Below are positions 12,386 to 21,573 of a stretch of 41,703 nucleotides of DNA, piece after piece. The position numbers and the translations under genes are program-made. Source of the stretch: Rothia gullae (GTDB taxonomy: Bacteria; Actinomycetota; Actinomycetes; Actinomycetales; Micrococcaceae); the NCBI RefSeq assembly GCF_024294905.1, contig NZ_JANCOC010000014.1:1-41703 (forward strand), written 5' to 3'. Numbering within the stretch: the stretch's first letter is position 1; each line of letters opens with the position of its first letter. A model generated the notes under the pieces. The model was given only the letters and a program-made list of their open reading frames with translations, did not search any database and had not been told where the DNA came from.

Positions 12386-13890
12386 TGAGTGAAGAAGTCC
12401 TCAGCTTCGAAGAAGCCATCGAAAAGTACGACCCGGTCCTCGGCTTCGAGGTGCACGTCGAACTGAACACCAAGACCAAGATGTTCGACTCCGCGCCCAA
12501 CGAGTTCGGCGACGAACCCAACACCAACGTCACCCCCGTATCGCTCGGCCTGCCCGGCGCGCTGCCCATGGTGAACAAGACCGCTGTTGAGTCCGCCATC
12601 AAGCTCGGCCTGGCACTGGGCTGCGACATTGCAGACAAGTCCTACTTCGCCCGCAAGAACTACTTCTACCCGGACTCCCCGAAGAACTTCCAGACCTCCC
12701 AGGCTGGTGGCCCCATCGCTGAAAACGGCTCCCTGGACGTTGAGCTCGAAGACGGCACCATCTTCACCGTCGAAATTGAGCGCGCCCACATGGAAGAAGA
12801 CGCAGGCAAGCTCACCCACGTCGGCGGTGCAGACGGCCGAATCCAGGGTGCGACCTCCTCCCTGGTCGACTATAACCGTGCCGGCGTGCCCCTGATCGAG
12901 ATTGTCACCCGACCCATCGTCGGTGCCGGTGAGCGCGCACCCGAACTGGCACGCGCCTACGTTGCCGCAATCCGCGACATCGTACGCTCCCTCGGCATTT
13001 CTGACGCCCGCATGGAACGCGGTAACGTCCGATGCGACGCCAACGTCTCCCTCATGCCCAAGGGCGCAGAGAAGTTCGGCACCCGCTCCGAAACCAAGAA
13101 CGTGAACTCCCTCCGTTCAGTCGAGCGCGCCGTCCGCTACGAGATTCGCCGCCACGCAGCGATCCTCGAACGCGGCGAAAAGGTAACCCAGGAGACCCGC
13201 CACTGGCACGAAGACACCCGCGAAACCTCCTCGGGCCGCCCCAAGTCCGACGCCGACGACTACCGTTACTTCCCCGAACCGGACCTCGTACCGGTCGTCA
13301 CCAACAGCGAATGGATTGAGCGTCTGCGCGCTGAACTGCCCGAACCCCCGGCAGAGCGCCGCCGCCGCCTCAAGGGTGAGTGGGGCTACTCCGACGAAGA
13401 GTTCCGCGACGTCGTCAACGCTGGCGCACTCGACGTCATCGAAGAGACCGTCGCCGCAGGTGCAACCGCAGCAGCCGCCCGCAAGTGGTGGATGGGCGAA
13501 ATCGCCCGCCGCGCAAAGCAGGCTGAAGTTGAGCTCACCGCCCTCGGCGTGGAGCCCGCAACCGTGGTCGCCCTCGAAGCGCTCATCTCCGAAGGCAAGA
13601 TTAACGACAAGATCGCCCGCCAGGTGCTCGAGTTTGTCCTCGCCGGTGAAGGCACCCCCGCCGAAATCGTTGAGGCACGCGGTCTCGCCGTGGTCTCCGA
13701 CGACGGCGCGCTCACCGCAGCCGTTCAGGAAGCCCTGGCAGCAATGCCCGACGTTGCCGACAAGATCCGTGCCGGTAAGGTTCAGGCTGCTGGCGCTATC
13801 GTCGGTCAGGTCATGAAGGCTACCCGCGGTCAGGCTGACGCCGCCCGCGTGCGTGAGCTGATTCTGGCTGAGTGCGGTGTGGAAGGCTAA
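12385..13890 (+). CDS. gatB: Asp-tRNA(Asn)/Glu-tRNA(Gln) amidotransferase subunit B
   Basis: A 501-aa subunit that phosphorylates and amidates the aminoacyl group on the tRNA. Visible: [16 protein letters not shown] at the start, [30 protein letters not shown] (metal/ATP region), [28 protein letters not shown], and the C-terminal YqeY-like tRNA-binding domain (about 395-500). Last gene of gatCAB, overlapping gatA by one base. A strong terminator follows at 13917-13960. Confidence 0.97.
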
Positions 13891-13916
13891 GCTTTTCCGC
13901 TGACCCGGCTCTAACG

Positions 13917-13960
13917 AAAGAGGCGCTGTCTCCCGAGGTGGGAGGCGGCGCCTCTTTTGT
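13917..13960 (+). terminator. Terminator after gatCAB
   Basis: AAAGAGGCGC (13917-13926) pairs with GCGCCTCTTT (13948-13957), with CTCCC/GGGAG inside and a TTTT run at the 3' end. Confidence 0.88.
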
Positions 13961-13983
13961 GCTCTCTTGTTCTACGCGGTTGC

Positions 13984-14274
13984 TTCCGCTTGGAAAGGTG
14001 GTTATCGTCCTCGTTCCTACAGGGGCACCTGCCCACGCTTCGGGCACCCTGATGTCACTTCGGACGATACTGCCTTTCCGCGCTGGGACGCTGTGCGGGC
14101 GCGGCCGCGTTTTCCGGATGCGCCCTCAGGGTGTCAGCCCGGACGCTCTCCGATGCGGAGCGAGGAGAGGGCGGAGCGTCCGGGTGACGGGTGCCCCTGC
14201 GTAGGCGCGGAGGAAATATGTGGCGCCGCGCCCCTGCTTGGTGAGGGGAGGAACGAGGACGAACGCCGTCCCTC
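13984..14274 (+). repeat. Palindromic dispersed element, copy 1
   Basis: 291 bp, roughly 95% identical to 25480-25775; the middle (about 14101-14227) is identical. It folds back on itself in nested stems: 14-bp arms TCGTCCTCGTTCCT (14005-14018) with AGGAACGAGGACGA (14249-14262); GGGCACCC..GTCAC (14042-14058) with GTGACGGGTGCCC (14184-14196); CCCGGACGCTC (14138-14148) with GAGCGTCCGGG (14174-14184). It lies between convergent genes, about 25 bp past the gatB terminator. No start codon or SD supports a protein. MITE-like element or structured RNA; type unknown. Confidence 0.85.
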
Positions 14275-14300
14275 CAGCAACACAATGTACTTAAACGAGA

Positions 14301-14339
14301 AATGCTCCTTCCATATCTTCAAGATATAGAAGGAGCATT
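14301..14339 (-). terminator. Terminator of the S9 oligopeptidase gene (possibly bidirectional)
   Basis: AATGCTCCTT (14301-14310) pairs with AAGGAGCATT (14330-14339), with ATATCTT/AAGATAT inside. It is 16 bp past the oligopeptidase stop. Confidence 0.8.
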
Positions 14340-14354
14340 CTCTGTTGCTGGGTG

Positions 14355-16532
14355 TTACTCAGTAACACCGAGGTTGCTCATCAGGAACGCGTAATCCCAC
14401 GCGATCTCACGCCAACGTGTATACCGGCCGGAGCCACCACCGTGACCGCCCGACATGTCAATCTTCAGCAGCGGTACCGGCGACGACGGGTCAATCTGCT
14501 CACGCAGTGCCGCAACCCATTTCGCGGGCTCCACGTAGAGCACGCGGGTGTCGTGCAGGCTTGTCACCGCAGCAATCGCCGGGTAGCGGACCGGGCGGAT
14601 GTTCTCGTAGGGGGTGTACGACTTCATGTAGGCGTACACTTCCGGGTCCTCAATCGGGTTGCCCCACTCTTCCCACTCCATCGCCGACAGCGGCAGCTCC
14701 GGGTCGAGGATGGTGGTCAGCGCATCCACGAACGGTACGGCTGCCAGGCAGGCGGCGTACTTTTCGGGAGCGAGGTTCAGCACGGCGCCCATGAGCAGGC
14801 CGCCGGCGCTACCGCCGTAGCAGCCGATACGCGCCTCATCAGCCCAAGGCTTAGCCGCAATGTAGCTGGTGACGTCCACGAAGTCGGTGAAGGTGTTCTT
14901 CTTCGCGAGCTTCTTGCCGTTCTGGTACCAGGAGCGGCCCATCTCGCCGCCGCCGCGAATATGTGCGATGACGTAGATGACGCCGCGGTCCAGGATCGAC
15001 AGCATCGGGATGGAGAACATCGGGTCCATGGACGACTCGTACGAGCCGTAACCGTACTGGATGACCGGGTGCGGCTTGCTCATGTCCAGGTTGGCGCGGT
15101 GAATCACCGAGATCGGGATGAGCGTGCCGTCCGCCGCGGGTGCCCAGTCGCGGTATGCGCGGTAGTCCTCGCGGTTGTAGCCGCCGAGTACCGGGGTTTC
15201 ACGGCGCAGCAGCAGGGTCTGCGACATGGGGAAGTAGTCGTAGACGCGGCGCGGCGTCAGGTACGAGGTGTAGGCGATGCGCAGCACGGGGGAGTAGTTC
15301 TCCGCACGTAGTACGGAGGCGGTGTACAGTTCCTCATCGAAGCCGGCAGGTTCCATGAAGGTCACGCCGGCGGGGCGGCGGCGGCGCCACTGCATGGGCA
15401 GCTGTTCACGCGGCGTGAGGAAGATACGGGTGGTGGTGTCCGCGCGGGCGGTGACGACCAGGTGCGTTGCAGTGAAGGTGAAGCCCTCCAGGCGCACGTG
15501 TTCGCTGTGGCGGATGACCGGCACCCAACGTTGCGCGTACTCTTCGAGGCTTTCACCTTCGCGCGGCATGTCTGCGAGGACCAGCTCGGAGTTCAACGCA
15601 TTGTAGTCGTGCTGAATTAGCAGGTGCTGCTCGCCGGCAATGTTGAGCGGCTCGGCGTAGTATTCGATGCCTGCGCTCTTGGGGATGAGCAGGGTCGGCT
15701 CGCTCTTGGGTTCGCGGATGGGGATGAGGCGCACCTCCGTGTACTCGGAGTTGGAGCTGGTAATGACCACGGAGGAACGGTCGGAGCTCATGGCGGCGCC
15801 GAGCCACATGGTGTTGTCCGGTTCCTCGTAAATCAGGTGATCTTCGGTGCCCTGTCCGACGTCGTGCACGTAGACACGCCAGGGGCGCCACGACTCGTCG
15901 GGGACGAGGTAGATGAGCTGTTCGGCGTGGTTGATGAAGAAGGATCCCGCTGCAATGTTGGGGATGCTGTCTTCGAGGAAGGAGCCGGTTTCCATGTTGA
16001 GGAAGCGCTGCTCGTAGCGTTCGTCGCCCTTTTCGTCCACGGAGATGCTCAGTAGCTTGCCGTTACGTGCGGGCTGGAAGCTGCCGAGGGAGAAGAACTC
16101 CATGTCCTTGGCGTATTCGTTGCAGTCGAGGATGACGACTTCACCCTCGAGTACTTCGCCGGGGGTGACGGTCGGCGGGGTGTAGCGCACCACCTCGTCG
16201 CCTTCGTGCAGGGCGGGGTAGCGGTAGAAGACGGGGTACTGGCCGCCGGGCACCATGCGACTGTAGTACCACCAGTCACCGATACGGTTCGGGACGGTCA
16301 GGTCCGACAGGAGGGTGCGGTCCTTGATTTCGTTGAAGATGGATTCGCGGAGGGGCTGCTGGTCTGCGGTGACAGCTTCGGTGTATTCGACTTCTGCTTT
16401 GAGGTAGTTGAGGACCTCTTCGCTTTCCTTGTCGCGGAGCCATTCGTAGGGGTCGATGAAGACGTCGCCGTGGTGCTCGCGGCGGTGCTCGACCTTCTTC
16501 GGTGCGGGCGGGGTGAGGTTCTGTTCAGCCAT
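14355..16532 (-). CDS. ptrB: S9A serine oligopeptidase (oligopeptidase B / prolyl oligopeptidase family)
   Basis: A 725-aa cytoplasmic peptidase that cuts short peptides. The N-terminal half (to about 430) is the beta-propeller gate; the C-terminal alpha/beta-hydrolase domain holds the triad S575 (GCYGGSAGGLLMG), D661 (HDTRVLYVEP) and H697 (SGGHGGGSGR). HIRGGGEMGRSWY and DFVDVTSYIA are typical of oligopeptidase B, which cuts after Lys/Arg, so that subtype is more likely than prolyl oligopeptidase. ATG at 16532 has GAGGTGG 4-5 nt upstream. Monocistronic, convergent with gatCAB. No signal peptide. Confidence 0.92.
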   Translation of the reverse strand: MAEQNLTPPAPKKVEHRREHHGDVFIDPYEWLRDKESEEVLNYLKAEVEYTEAVTADQQPLRESIFNEIKDRTLLSDLTVPNRIGDWWYYSRMVPGGQYPVFYRYPALHEGDEVVRYTPPTVTPGEVLEGEVVILDCNEYAKDMEFFSLGSFQPARNGKLLSISVDEKGDERYEQRFLNMETGSFLEDSIPNIAAGSFFINHAEQLIYLVPDESWRPWRVYVHDVGQGTEDHLIYEEPDNTMWLGAAMSSDRSSVVITSSNSEYTEVRLIPIREPKSEPTLLIPKSAGIEYYAEPLNIAGEQHLLIQHDYNALNSELVLADMPREGESLEEYAQRWVPVIRHSEHVRLEGFTFTATHLVVTARADTTTRIFLTPREQLPMQWRRRRPAGVTFMEPAGFDEELYTASVLRAENYSPVLRIAYTSYLTPRRVYDYFPMSQTLLLRRETPVLGGYNREDYRAYRDWAPAADGTLIPISVIHRANLDMSKPHPVIQYGYGSYESSMDPMFSIPMLSILDRGVIYVIAHIRGGGEMGRSWYQNGKKLAKKNTFTDFVDVTSYIAAKPWADEARIGCYGGSAGGLLMGAVLNLAPEKYAACLAAVPFVDALTTILDPELPLSAMEWEEWGNPIEDPEVYAYMKSYTPYENIRPVRYPAIAAVTSLHDTRVLYVEPAKWVAALREQIDPSSPVPLLKIDMSGGHGGGSGRYTRWREIAWDYAFLMSNLGVTE

Positions 16533-16790
16533 GCTGCCACCTCTTTCATTGAGTTGTGGGTTTGTGAATGGTGTGTGCCGTCTGCGCCCGCGTTCCTGTG
16601 CCGCCGGTCGGCGGTGAGGGTGCGCGGGGGACTGGGGGCACGCCTAGTTCTAGTGTATCGAAGAGTGAGGCAGGCTACTATATTGCGGCCTGGGCAGGAT
16701 TGTCCGGCTCACCTTGTGGGAGCCCCGCCAGAGCCTTCTGCACCGGATGGTGAGTATTTAAAAGGTTTGTTCTTTTTCAGGGTTCACCGT

Positions 16791-17621
16791 TTACAACAGC
16801 GAGGCGCGGGCGCCGGCACGGATGCGGCGAGCGGCAAGGAAAGTCAGCCCCAACCCGATGGCGGCGTAGAGTACTGCCAGGGCTGTGTCTGCCGCCAGGA
16901 GAGCGAAGAAAACCGGGGTAGTGCTGCTCGCAATACTGCCAGAGGTATCTAAAGCCTGCACCAGCCGGGACCCGGGAACCCAGGAACACACCCAGACAAG
17001 CCACGCCGGATAGGTACTCACCGGCACAATCACGCCCGCGCTGACCGGCAGAACAATAGATAGAACATTCGAGCCCGTGTACGGATCCGACAGGTACAGG
17101 CCCAAACCGGCAGCAAAAATACCCAGGCAGACCCCGCCAAGAATCGCAACCGGCATCAGTAAGATGGCGCCGACTAAAAGCCCGGAATTTGCTCCCGCAG
17201 CGGAGGATGTGAGGGACAGTAACCACACGATGCCCACATTGCTCAGACCCGTTACGGATGCCAGCAACGCGGGTACCGCCGCCGAACCGAGCCAGTATCC
17301 AGCATCCACCGGGCGCGCCGTGCACACGTACTCGAAGACGCCAATCCACCGGTCTGTGGCAACGCGCGCGACAATACCGGCTGCCACGGAGCTGAGGGTC
17401 GCAATCAGGGCGGTCGCGCAGCCGATGCGTACCGTATCGTTTGCGGCAAGATCAGCACCCAGAAGCACCGTGAAAAGCACGTTAAGACCGGGTACGAGAA
17501 CCAGGGTCGTGATGGCCGTTCCGAGGGTTGCGAAGGTAATAGAAGATGACCAGCCAATAGAAGCGGTCGACAGAGCCCGACGCGCCACGCTAGGCAGAGC
17601 GGCAGAAGAGAGAATACACAC
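16791..17621 (-). CDS. ABC-2 type transporter permease, second subunit
   Basis: A 276-aa membrane protein with about six hydrophobic segments, for example TTLVLVPGLNVLFTVLLG, a long pair around GLLVGAILLMPVAILGG, and AVLYAAIGLGLTFLAARRI near the C-terminus. The frame is open to 17678, but the GTG at 17619-17621 is preferred: it comes 1 nt after the first permease's stop and has GGGGG 9 nt upstream. It should form the channel with the product of the gene before it. Last gene of the three-gene operon. The substrate is unknown; export of a peptide or drug is typical of the family. Confidence 0.8.
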   Translation of the reverse strand: MCILSSAALPSVARRALSTASIGWSSSITFATLGTAITTLVLVPGLNVLFTVLLGADLAANDTVRIGCATALIATLSSVAAGIVARVATDRWIGVFEYVCTARPVDAGYWLGSAAVPALLASVTGLSNVGIVWLLSLTSSAAGANSGLLVGAILLMPVAILGGVCLGIFAAGLGLYLSDPYTGSNVLSIVLPVSAGVIVPVSTYPAWLVWVCSWVPGSRLVQALDTSGSIASSTTPVFFALLAADTALAVLYAAIGLGLTFLAARRIRAGARASLL

Positions 17622-17622
17622 G

Positions 17623-18483
17623 CTACATCGCCCCCAGGGTGCCGCGACGGCGGGCGGAGGTGAGAGCCTTCCGCGCAAAGAGGAACGAGCACAACGCCCA
17701 GATGAAGCTCACGACCAGGGTCTGAATTACGGGCAGGAGCGCATCCGCCGGGGTAGTGATGGCGGTACGCCCAAGTAGCAGGTGAACCGGCGCCTGTAGG
17801 GGAATGAGCACACCCGCGGCATCCAGCCAGGCGGGCGCTTCAACGGTCGTGAAGAGAACCCCGGAAAGAATAAAAGCCGGCACGAGCAACAGCTCCTCGT
17901 AGGCGATAGCGTTCGGCGTGGCCACGAAGAATACCGCAATCATGAACGTTACCGACAGGCACGCAAGCCACAGCAGGGGAACGCCCAGAACGTAGCGCGG
18001 CCAGAGTGCTGAAAAGTCTGTGACCTGCGGGTTGAGCGTCACAAGAGCCCAGATGAGCCACGACAGGGGCAAAGCCGCCAAACCCACAACGGATGCGCTT
18101 GAAACGATAGCCGCCAGCACCCGCACCGGAGAAATCGACCCCGAACACAGGTACACGAGGGTCCCACGGAAACGCTCAAAATTGATGATGCCCGCAGACA
18201 CGATGCAGACCGACCACATGCCCACAATGCCCGCGCGGGTCCACGCGAGAGTCGGGTCAACGGAGTGACCCGCGGAGCTCTGCGCCGCCGCATGCACGGC
18301 GAGCGCCTGAAGGATGACTGAGCCGAGTACCGTGCTAATGAGCAGCTGAATGAAGTAGGGGACTGTCAGGAACTGGCGCAGGCTAAAGCCCATGAGCCGT
18401 AGCTGCCGGGCGCACTCCTGCCACAGGTCGTACCGTCGACCCTGCCGCTGGAACTCTTCTGAGCGTTGCGTCTGAGCGTTCAT
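17623..18483 (-). CDS. ABC-2 type transporter permease, first subunit
   Basis: A 286-aa membrane protein with a polar N-terminal stretch of about 45 residues and six predicted membrane helices (FIQLLISTVLGSVIL, GIVGMWSVCIVSAGI, VVGLAALPLSWLIWALV, LLWLACLSVTFMIAVFF, LLVPAFILSGVLF and VIQTLVVSFIWALCSFLF). It overlaps the ATPase gene by ATGA at 18480-18483 and is followed after 1 nt by the second permease, so the three are translated together. Belongs to the ABC-2 export group; substrate not readable. Confidence 0.85.
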   Translation of the reverse strand: MNAQTQRSEEFQRQGRRYDLWQECARQLRLMGFSLRQFLTVPYFIQLLISTVLGSVILQALAVHAAAQSSAGHSVDPTLAWTRAGIVGMWSVCIVSAGIINFERFRGTLVYLCSGSISPVRVLAAIVSSASVVGLAALPLSWLIWALVTLNPQVTDFSALWPRYVLGVPLLWLACLSVTFMIAVFFVATPNAIAYEELLLVPAFILSGVLFTTVEAPAWLDAAGVLIPLQAPVHLLLGRTAITTPADALLPVIQTLVVSFIWALCSFLFARKALTSARRRGTLGAM

Positions 18484-19466
18484 CGCTTGAGCCCCTCCGC
18501 CATCGCCAGGTATGCCTCTTCCAAGGTTGCCGGGCGCGTGTACGGTTCGGTTCGCGCCCCAATGCGTGCGGCGGCAAGTCCCTCCGTGAGGATGCGGTGC
18601 GCCTCGCCCGCCTCGAACGTGGCGCGCTCGCCGTGCCAGTAGAGGGTCAGTTCCCAGCCGGAACCGCGTGGGGCAAAAAGTACCGCCGCCTTATCGCCGA
18701 GGAACCCGCGGAGCGTATCAATGCCCTCGGTGGTGGTGGGCTCGGCCTGAACCACGGTCGTGGCGGCAATGCCGGCGTGCGCGGCAACGTCCTCGAGACT
18801 GCCGCTCACAGCAACGGAGCCAGCGCCCAAGACGGTGATGGTGTGCGCCAGGTCCTCGATTTCGCCCAGCAGGTGGCTTGTGAGCAGAATGGCGGCGCCG
18901 TCTTCCGCGAGAGAACGGATAAGGGTTCGTACGGTTAGGGCGATATCGGGGTCGAGCCCGTTGGTCGGCTCATCCAGCAGGAGCAGGGCGGGAAAGCCGA
19001 GCAGGGCACGGGCAATATGTAGGCGCTGCTTCATGCCGCGGGAAAACTCCTGGACAGGCCGCGTTGCCGCATCGGTGAGTTCCACACGGGCTAGGGCATG
19101 CTCAACTTCGTGCCCTCGGTCCCGCCCGGAAACCCCCGCAACATCGGCAAAGAACAGCAGATTATCGCGGGCACTGGCGCGCGGGTAGAAGCCGTTCTCC
19201 CCGCCCAGCGCGAGGCCCACGTGACGGCGCGCCCGCTGCGGGTGGGCGATAGCGTCAATACCGTTCACGGTGAGGCTACCGCCGGTGGGGGTGAGCAGGG
19301 TCGAGCACATCTGCACGGTCGTCGTTTTGCCCGCACCGTTGGGGCCGAGGAGAGCATGAATCTCACCGGAACTGACGCGAAGTGACACCCGGTCGACGGC
19401 GGTAAAAGCGTTTTCACCTTTGCCAAAGACGCGGCTGAGCTGCGCCGCATTAAGAACAAGAGACAT
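18480..19466 (-). CDS. ABC transporter ATP-binding protein (ABC-2 exporter)
   Basis: A 328-aa nucleotide-binding subunit that drives the two permeases encoded after it. Walker A GPNGAGKT (residues 41-48), signature EFSRGMKQRL, Walker B LLLLDEPTNGLD and the switch histidine in LLTSHLLGE are intact. A C-terminal extension of about 100 residues (after 220) is typical of the CcmA/DrrA type. ATG at 19466 with GAAGG about 12 nt upstream. Two minus-strand TACACT hexamers (19583-19588, 19566-19571) could give a leader of about 100 nt. First gene of the operon. Confidence 0.93.
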   Translation of the reverse strand: MSLVLNAAQLSRVFGKGENAFTAVDRVSLRVSSGEIHALLGPNGAGKTTTVQMCSTLLTPTGGSLTVNGIDAIAHPQRARRHVGLALGGENGFYPRASARDNLLFFADVAGVSGRDRGHEVEHALARVELTDAATRPVQEFSRGMKQRLHIARALLGFPALLLLDEPTNGLDPDIALTVRTLIRSLAEDGAAILLTSHLLGEIEDLAHTITVLGAGSVAVSGSLEDVAAHAGIAATTVVQAEPTTTEGIDTLRGFLGDKAAVLFAPRGSGWELTLYWHGERATFEAGEAHRILTEGLAAARIGARTEPYTRPATLEEAYLAMAEGLKR

Positions 19467-19768
19467 GGTAGGTAACCTTCGGGTATGACCCTCTGGCCCC
19501 TATACCGGAGGGATGCTGAGTAGGATAAACGACGTAGTGAGCCGTAGCGAGTTGTACCCTGCGTGAGTGTATGTGTCATTTCAGTGTACCGAAAAACCGT
19601 AGATAAAAGTGATGTGGGTTACTATGTAGATGGTGGGTGTCCGCCTCCGCATTCTGAATGCCTCGCCCTCTGACTGTCCCGGCATCGTCGTTCACGTTTT
19701 ATGACAGACGTTAAAAAACGTCATCTTTGCAATGAAATGTCTTAAAGTACCGCGCACCCACAAAACCC

Positions 19769-19796
19769 TTGACCCCACCCCGTGCCTTATGACACT
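19769..19796 (+). promoter_or_regulatory. Promoter of the metY-metX riboswitch transcript
   Basis: -35 TTGACC (19769-19774) and -10 GACACT (19791-19796), 16-bp spacer. The predicted start (about 19803) falls just before the riboswitch core at 19807. The 300 bp between the ABC operon and this promoter hold only a small GACGTT/AACGTC hairpin near 19707-19722. Confidence 0.55.
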
Positions 19797-19806
19797 CTAA
19801 ATAACA

Positions 19807-19918
19807 GGTCAAGAGCGCCAGCGATAAGCCCCAGCTAGCTGGTCGGCAACCCTCCTCCGCGGTGGGGTGCCCTGGGTGAAGACCGGGCGGCACGCACAAG
19901 CGTGACGCAAGCGCGGGA
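19807..19918 (+). ncRNA. SAM-IV-type S-adenosylmethionine riboswitch
   Basis: The core follows the actinobacterial SAM-IV pattern: GGTCAAGAGCGCCAGCG, AAGCCCC, GCTGGTCGGCAACCCTCC, GCGGTGGGGTGCC, GGGTGAAGACC closing the first stem, then a separate hairpin and CAAGCGCGGGA for the pseudoknot. It lies about 105 bp upstream of metY. Between them are two more hairpins (about 19919-19945 and 19950-19980) that could form the expression platform ending near the AGGAG site. High SAM should switch off metY-metX. Confidence 0.88.
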
Positions 19919-20022
19919 CCGATGTGACCGAAACCGGTACATCAATCGTGACAGGATTATTCGACGACGATTCCTGTACCGTCGGCATGCGGCCCCTTAA
20001 GAATCCCCAATAGGAGCCACGC

Positions 20023-21369
20023 ATGAGCAACAACACTACCGTCCCGACTCCCGCCAACCCCGCCGGTTGGAAGTTCGAAACCCGCCAGATCCACGCAGGT
20101 CAGGCGCCGGATGCCGCAACGGGAGCTCGGGCACTACCCATCTACCAGACCACCTCCTTCGTCTTTGACAGCGCCGAGCAGGCCGCGAACCGTTTCGCCC
20201 TCGCCGAGCTGGGCCCCATTTACACTCGCCTTAACAACCCCACCCAGGAAGTCATCGAAAACCGTATCGCCTCCCTGGAAGGCGGCGTAGGTGCGCTGCT
20301 GCTGGCATCCGGCCAGGCAGCTATCACTTACGCAATTCTGAATATTGCCGGCGCAGGCGACCACGTTGTTGCTTCGCCCTCCGTGTACGGCGGCACCTAC
20401 AACCTGCTCAAGTACACCCTCGCCGACCTCGGCATCGAAACCACCTTTGTGGAGGACCCGGACGACCTGGACGCATGGCGCGCCGCAGTCCGACCCAACA
20501 CCAAGCTCTTCTACGGCGAGTCCGTACCCAACCCCCGCAACGACGTGCTCGACATCGAGCCCATCGCTAAGATTGCACACGAAAACGGTGTGCCCCTGAT
20601 CGTGGACAACACCGTACCCACCCCGTACCTGCTGCGCCCCATCGAGCACGGCGCAGACGTAGTCGTCCACTCCGCCACCAAGTACCTGGGCGGCCACGGC
20701 ACCTCCATCGGCGGCGTAATCGTTGACTCCGGTAACTTCGACTACGGTGCAGACCCCGAGAAGTTCCCCAAGTTCAACCAGCCCGCCCCCGGCTACCACG
20801 GCCTGGTCTACGCACGCGATTTGGGTAAGGACTCCGCGTTCGGCGCGAACCTCTCCTACATCCTGAAGGCTCGCGTCTCCCTGCTACGTGACACCGGTGC
20901 CGCTATCTCCCCGACCAATGCCTTCAACATCGGCATCGGCTTGGAGACCCTCTCCCTGCGCATCGAACGCCACATTGAGAACGCCACCAAGGTCGCCAGC
21001 TGGCTCGAAGCAAACCCGCAGGTCGAGAAGGTTATCTGGGCTGGCGTGGAATCCTCCCCCTGGTACGAGCGTGCGCAGAAGTACCTGCCCAAGGGCCCCG
21101 GCGCGGTTCTCGGCTTCACCCTCAAGGACGCAACCCTGGAACAGGCCCGCGACTTCGTAGACGCCCTCAAGCTGCACTCCAACGTGGCGAACATCGGTGA
21201 CGTGCGCTCGCTCGTGATTCACCCCGCCTCCACCACCCACTCTCAGCTTTCCACTGAGGAGCTGGAGAAGATTGGCGTGTACCCGAACTTCATCCGCCTT
21301 GCTGTCGGTATTGAGAACATCGACGATATTCTCGCCGACCTGCAGTTGGGCTTCGACACCCTCTCCTAA
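20023..21369 (+). CDS. metY: O-acetylhomoserine aminocarboxypropyltransferase (sulfhydrylase)
   Basis: A 448-aa PLP enzyme that makes homocysteine from O-acetylhomoserine and sulfide. The Cys/Met metabolism fold is clear: WKFETRQIHAGQ, PIYQTTSFVF, YTRLNNPTQ, SGQAAITYAI, DNTVPTPYLLRP and the PLP lysine K220 in SATKYLGGHGTSIGG. The long insert around PEKFPKFNQPAPGYHGLVY is typical of MetY rather than MetB. ATG at 20023 with AGGAG upstream. Under the SAM-IV riboswitch and followed by metX, which makes its substrate, so the pair forms the direct sulfhydrylation route. Confidence 0.96.
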   Translation: MSNNTTVPTPANPAGWKFETRQIHAGQAPDAATGARALPIYQTTSFVFDSAEQAANRFALAELGPIYTRLNNPTQEVIENRIASLEGGVGALLLASGQAAITYAILNIAGAGDHVVASPSVYGGTYNLLKYTLADLGIETTFVEDPDDLDAWRAAVRPNTKLFYGESVPNPRNDVLDIEPIAKIAHENGVPLIVDNTVPTPYLLRPIEHGADVVVHSATKYLGGHGTSIGGVIVDSGNFDYGADPEKFPKFNQPAPGYHGLVYARDLGKDSAFGANLSYILKARVSLLRDTGAAISPTNAFNIGIGLETLSLRIERHIENATKVASWLEANPQVEKVIWAGVESSPWYERAQKYLPKGPGAVLGFTLKDATLEQARDFVDALKLHSNVANIGDVRSLVIHPASTTHSQLSTEELEKIGVYPNFIRLAVGIENIDDILADLQLGFDTLS

Positions 21370-21381
21370 ACGGTGATGCAC

Positions 21382-21425
21382 CCGCAGGCGGACCGGCAAG
21401 CTACGGCTTTTCGGTCCACCTGCGG
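21382..21425 (+). other. Long hairpin between metY and metX
   Basis: CCGCAGGCGGACCG (21382-21395) pairs with CGGTCCACCTGCGG (21412-21425), one mismatch in 14 bp, 16-nt loop. It starts 12 bp past the metY stop and 150 bp before metX. It could trim, protect or partly terminate the message. Short direct repeats CCCGCAGAC follow. Confidence 0.6.
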
Positions 21426-21573
21426 ATTCCCCGTTACGGAGCATTTCATAAGCGCGCCGTACCGCCGCCTCCCGGCCTCCCCCCGCAGACTCAACTGCAG
21501 ATTCAACCCGCAGACGAGTACCCCGCTCACACCCGGCACCACCTCGCCGGCCAACCCAGTGAAGGGACCCCCC

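Noticed and set aside
13967..14329. Open frame through repeat copy 1, also open in copy 2, with the shared stretch CQPGRSPMRSEERAERPGD
   Set aside because: The frames have no SD, no shared start codon, and are explained by the nucleotide identity of a palindromic repeat; the differences do not favour silent changes.
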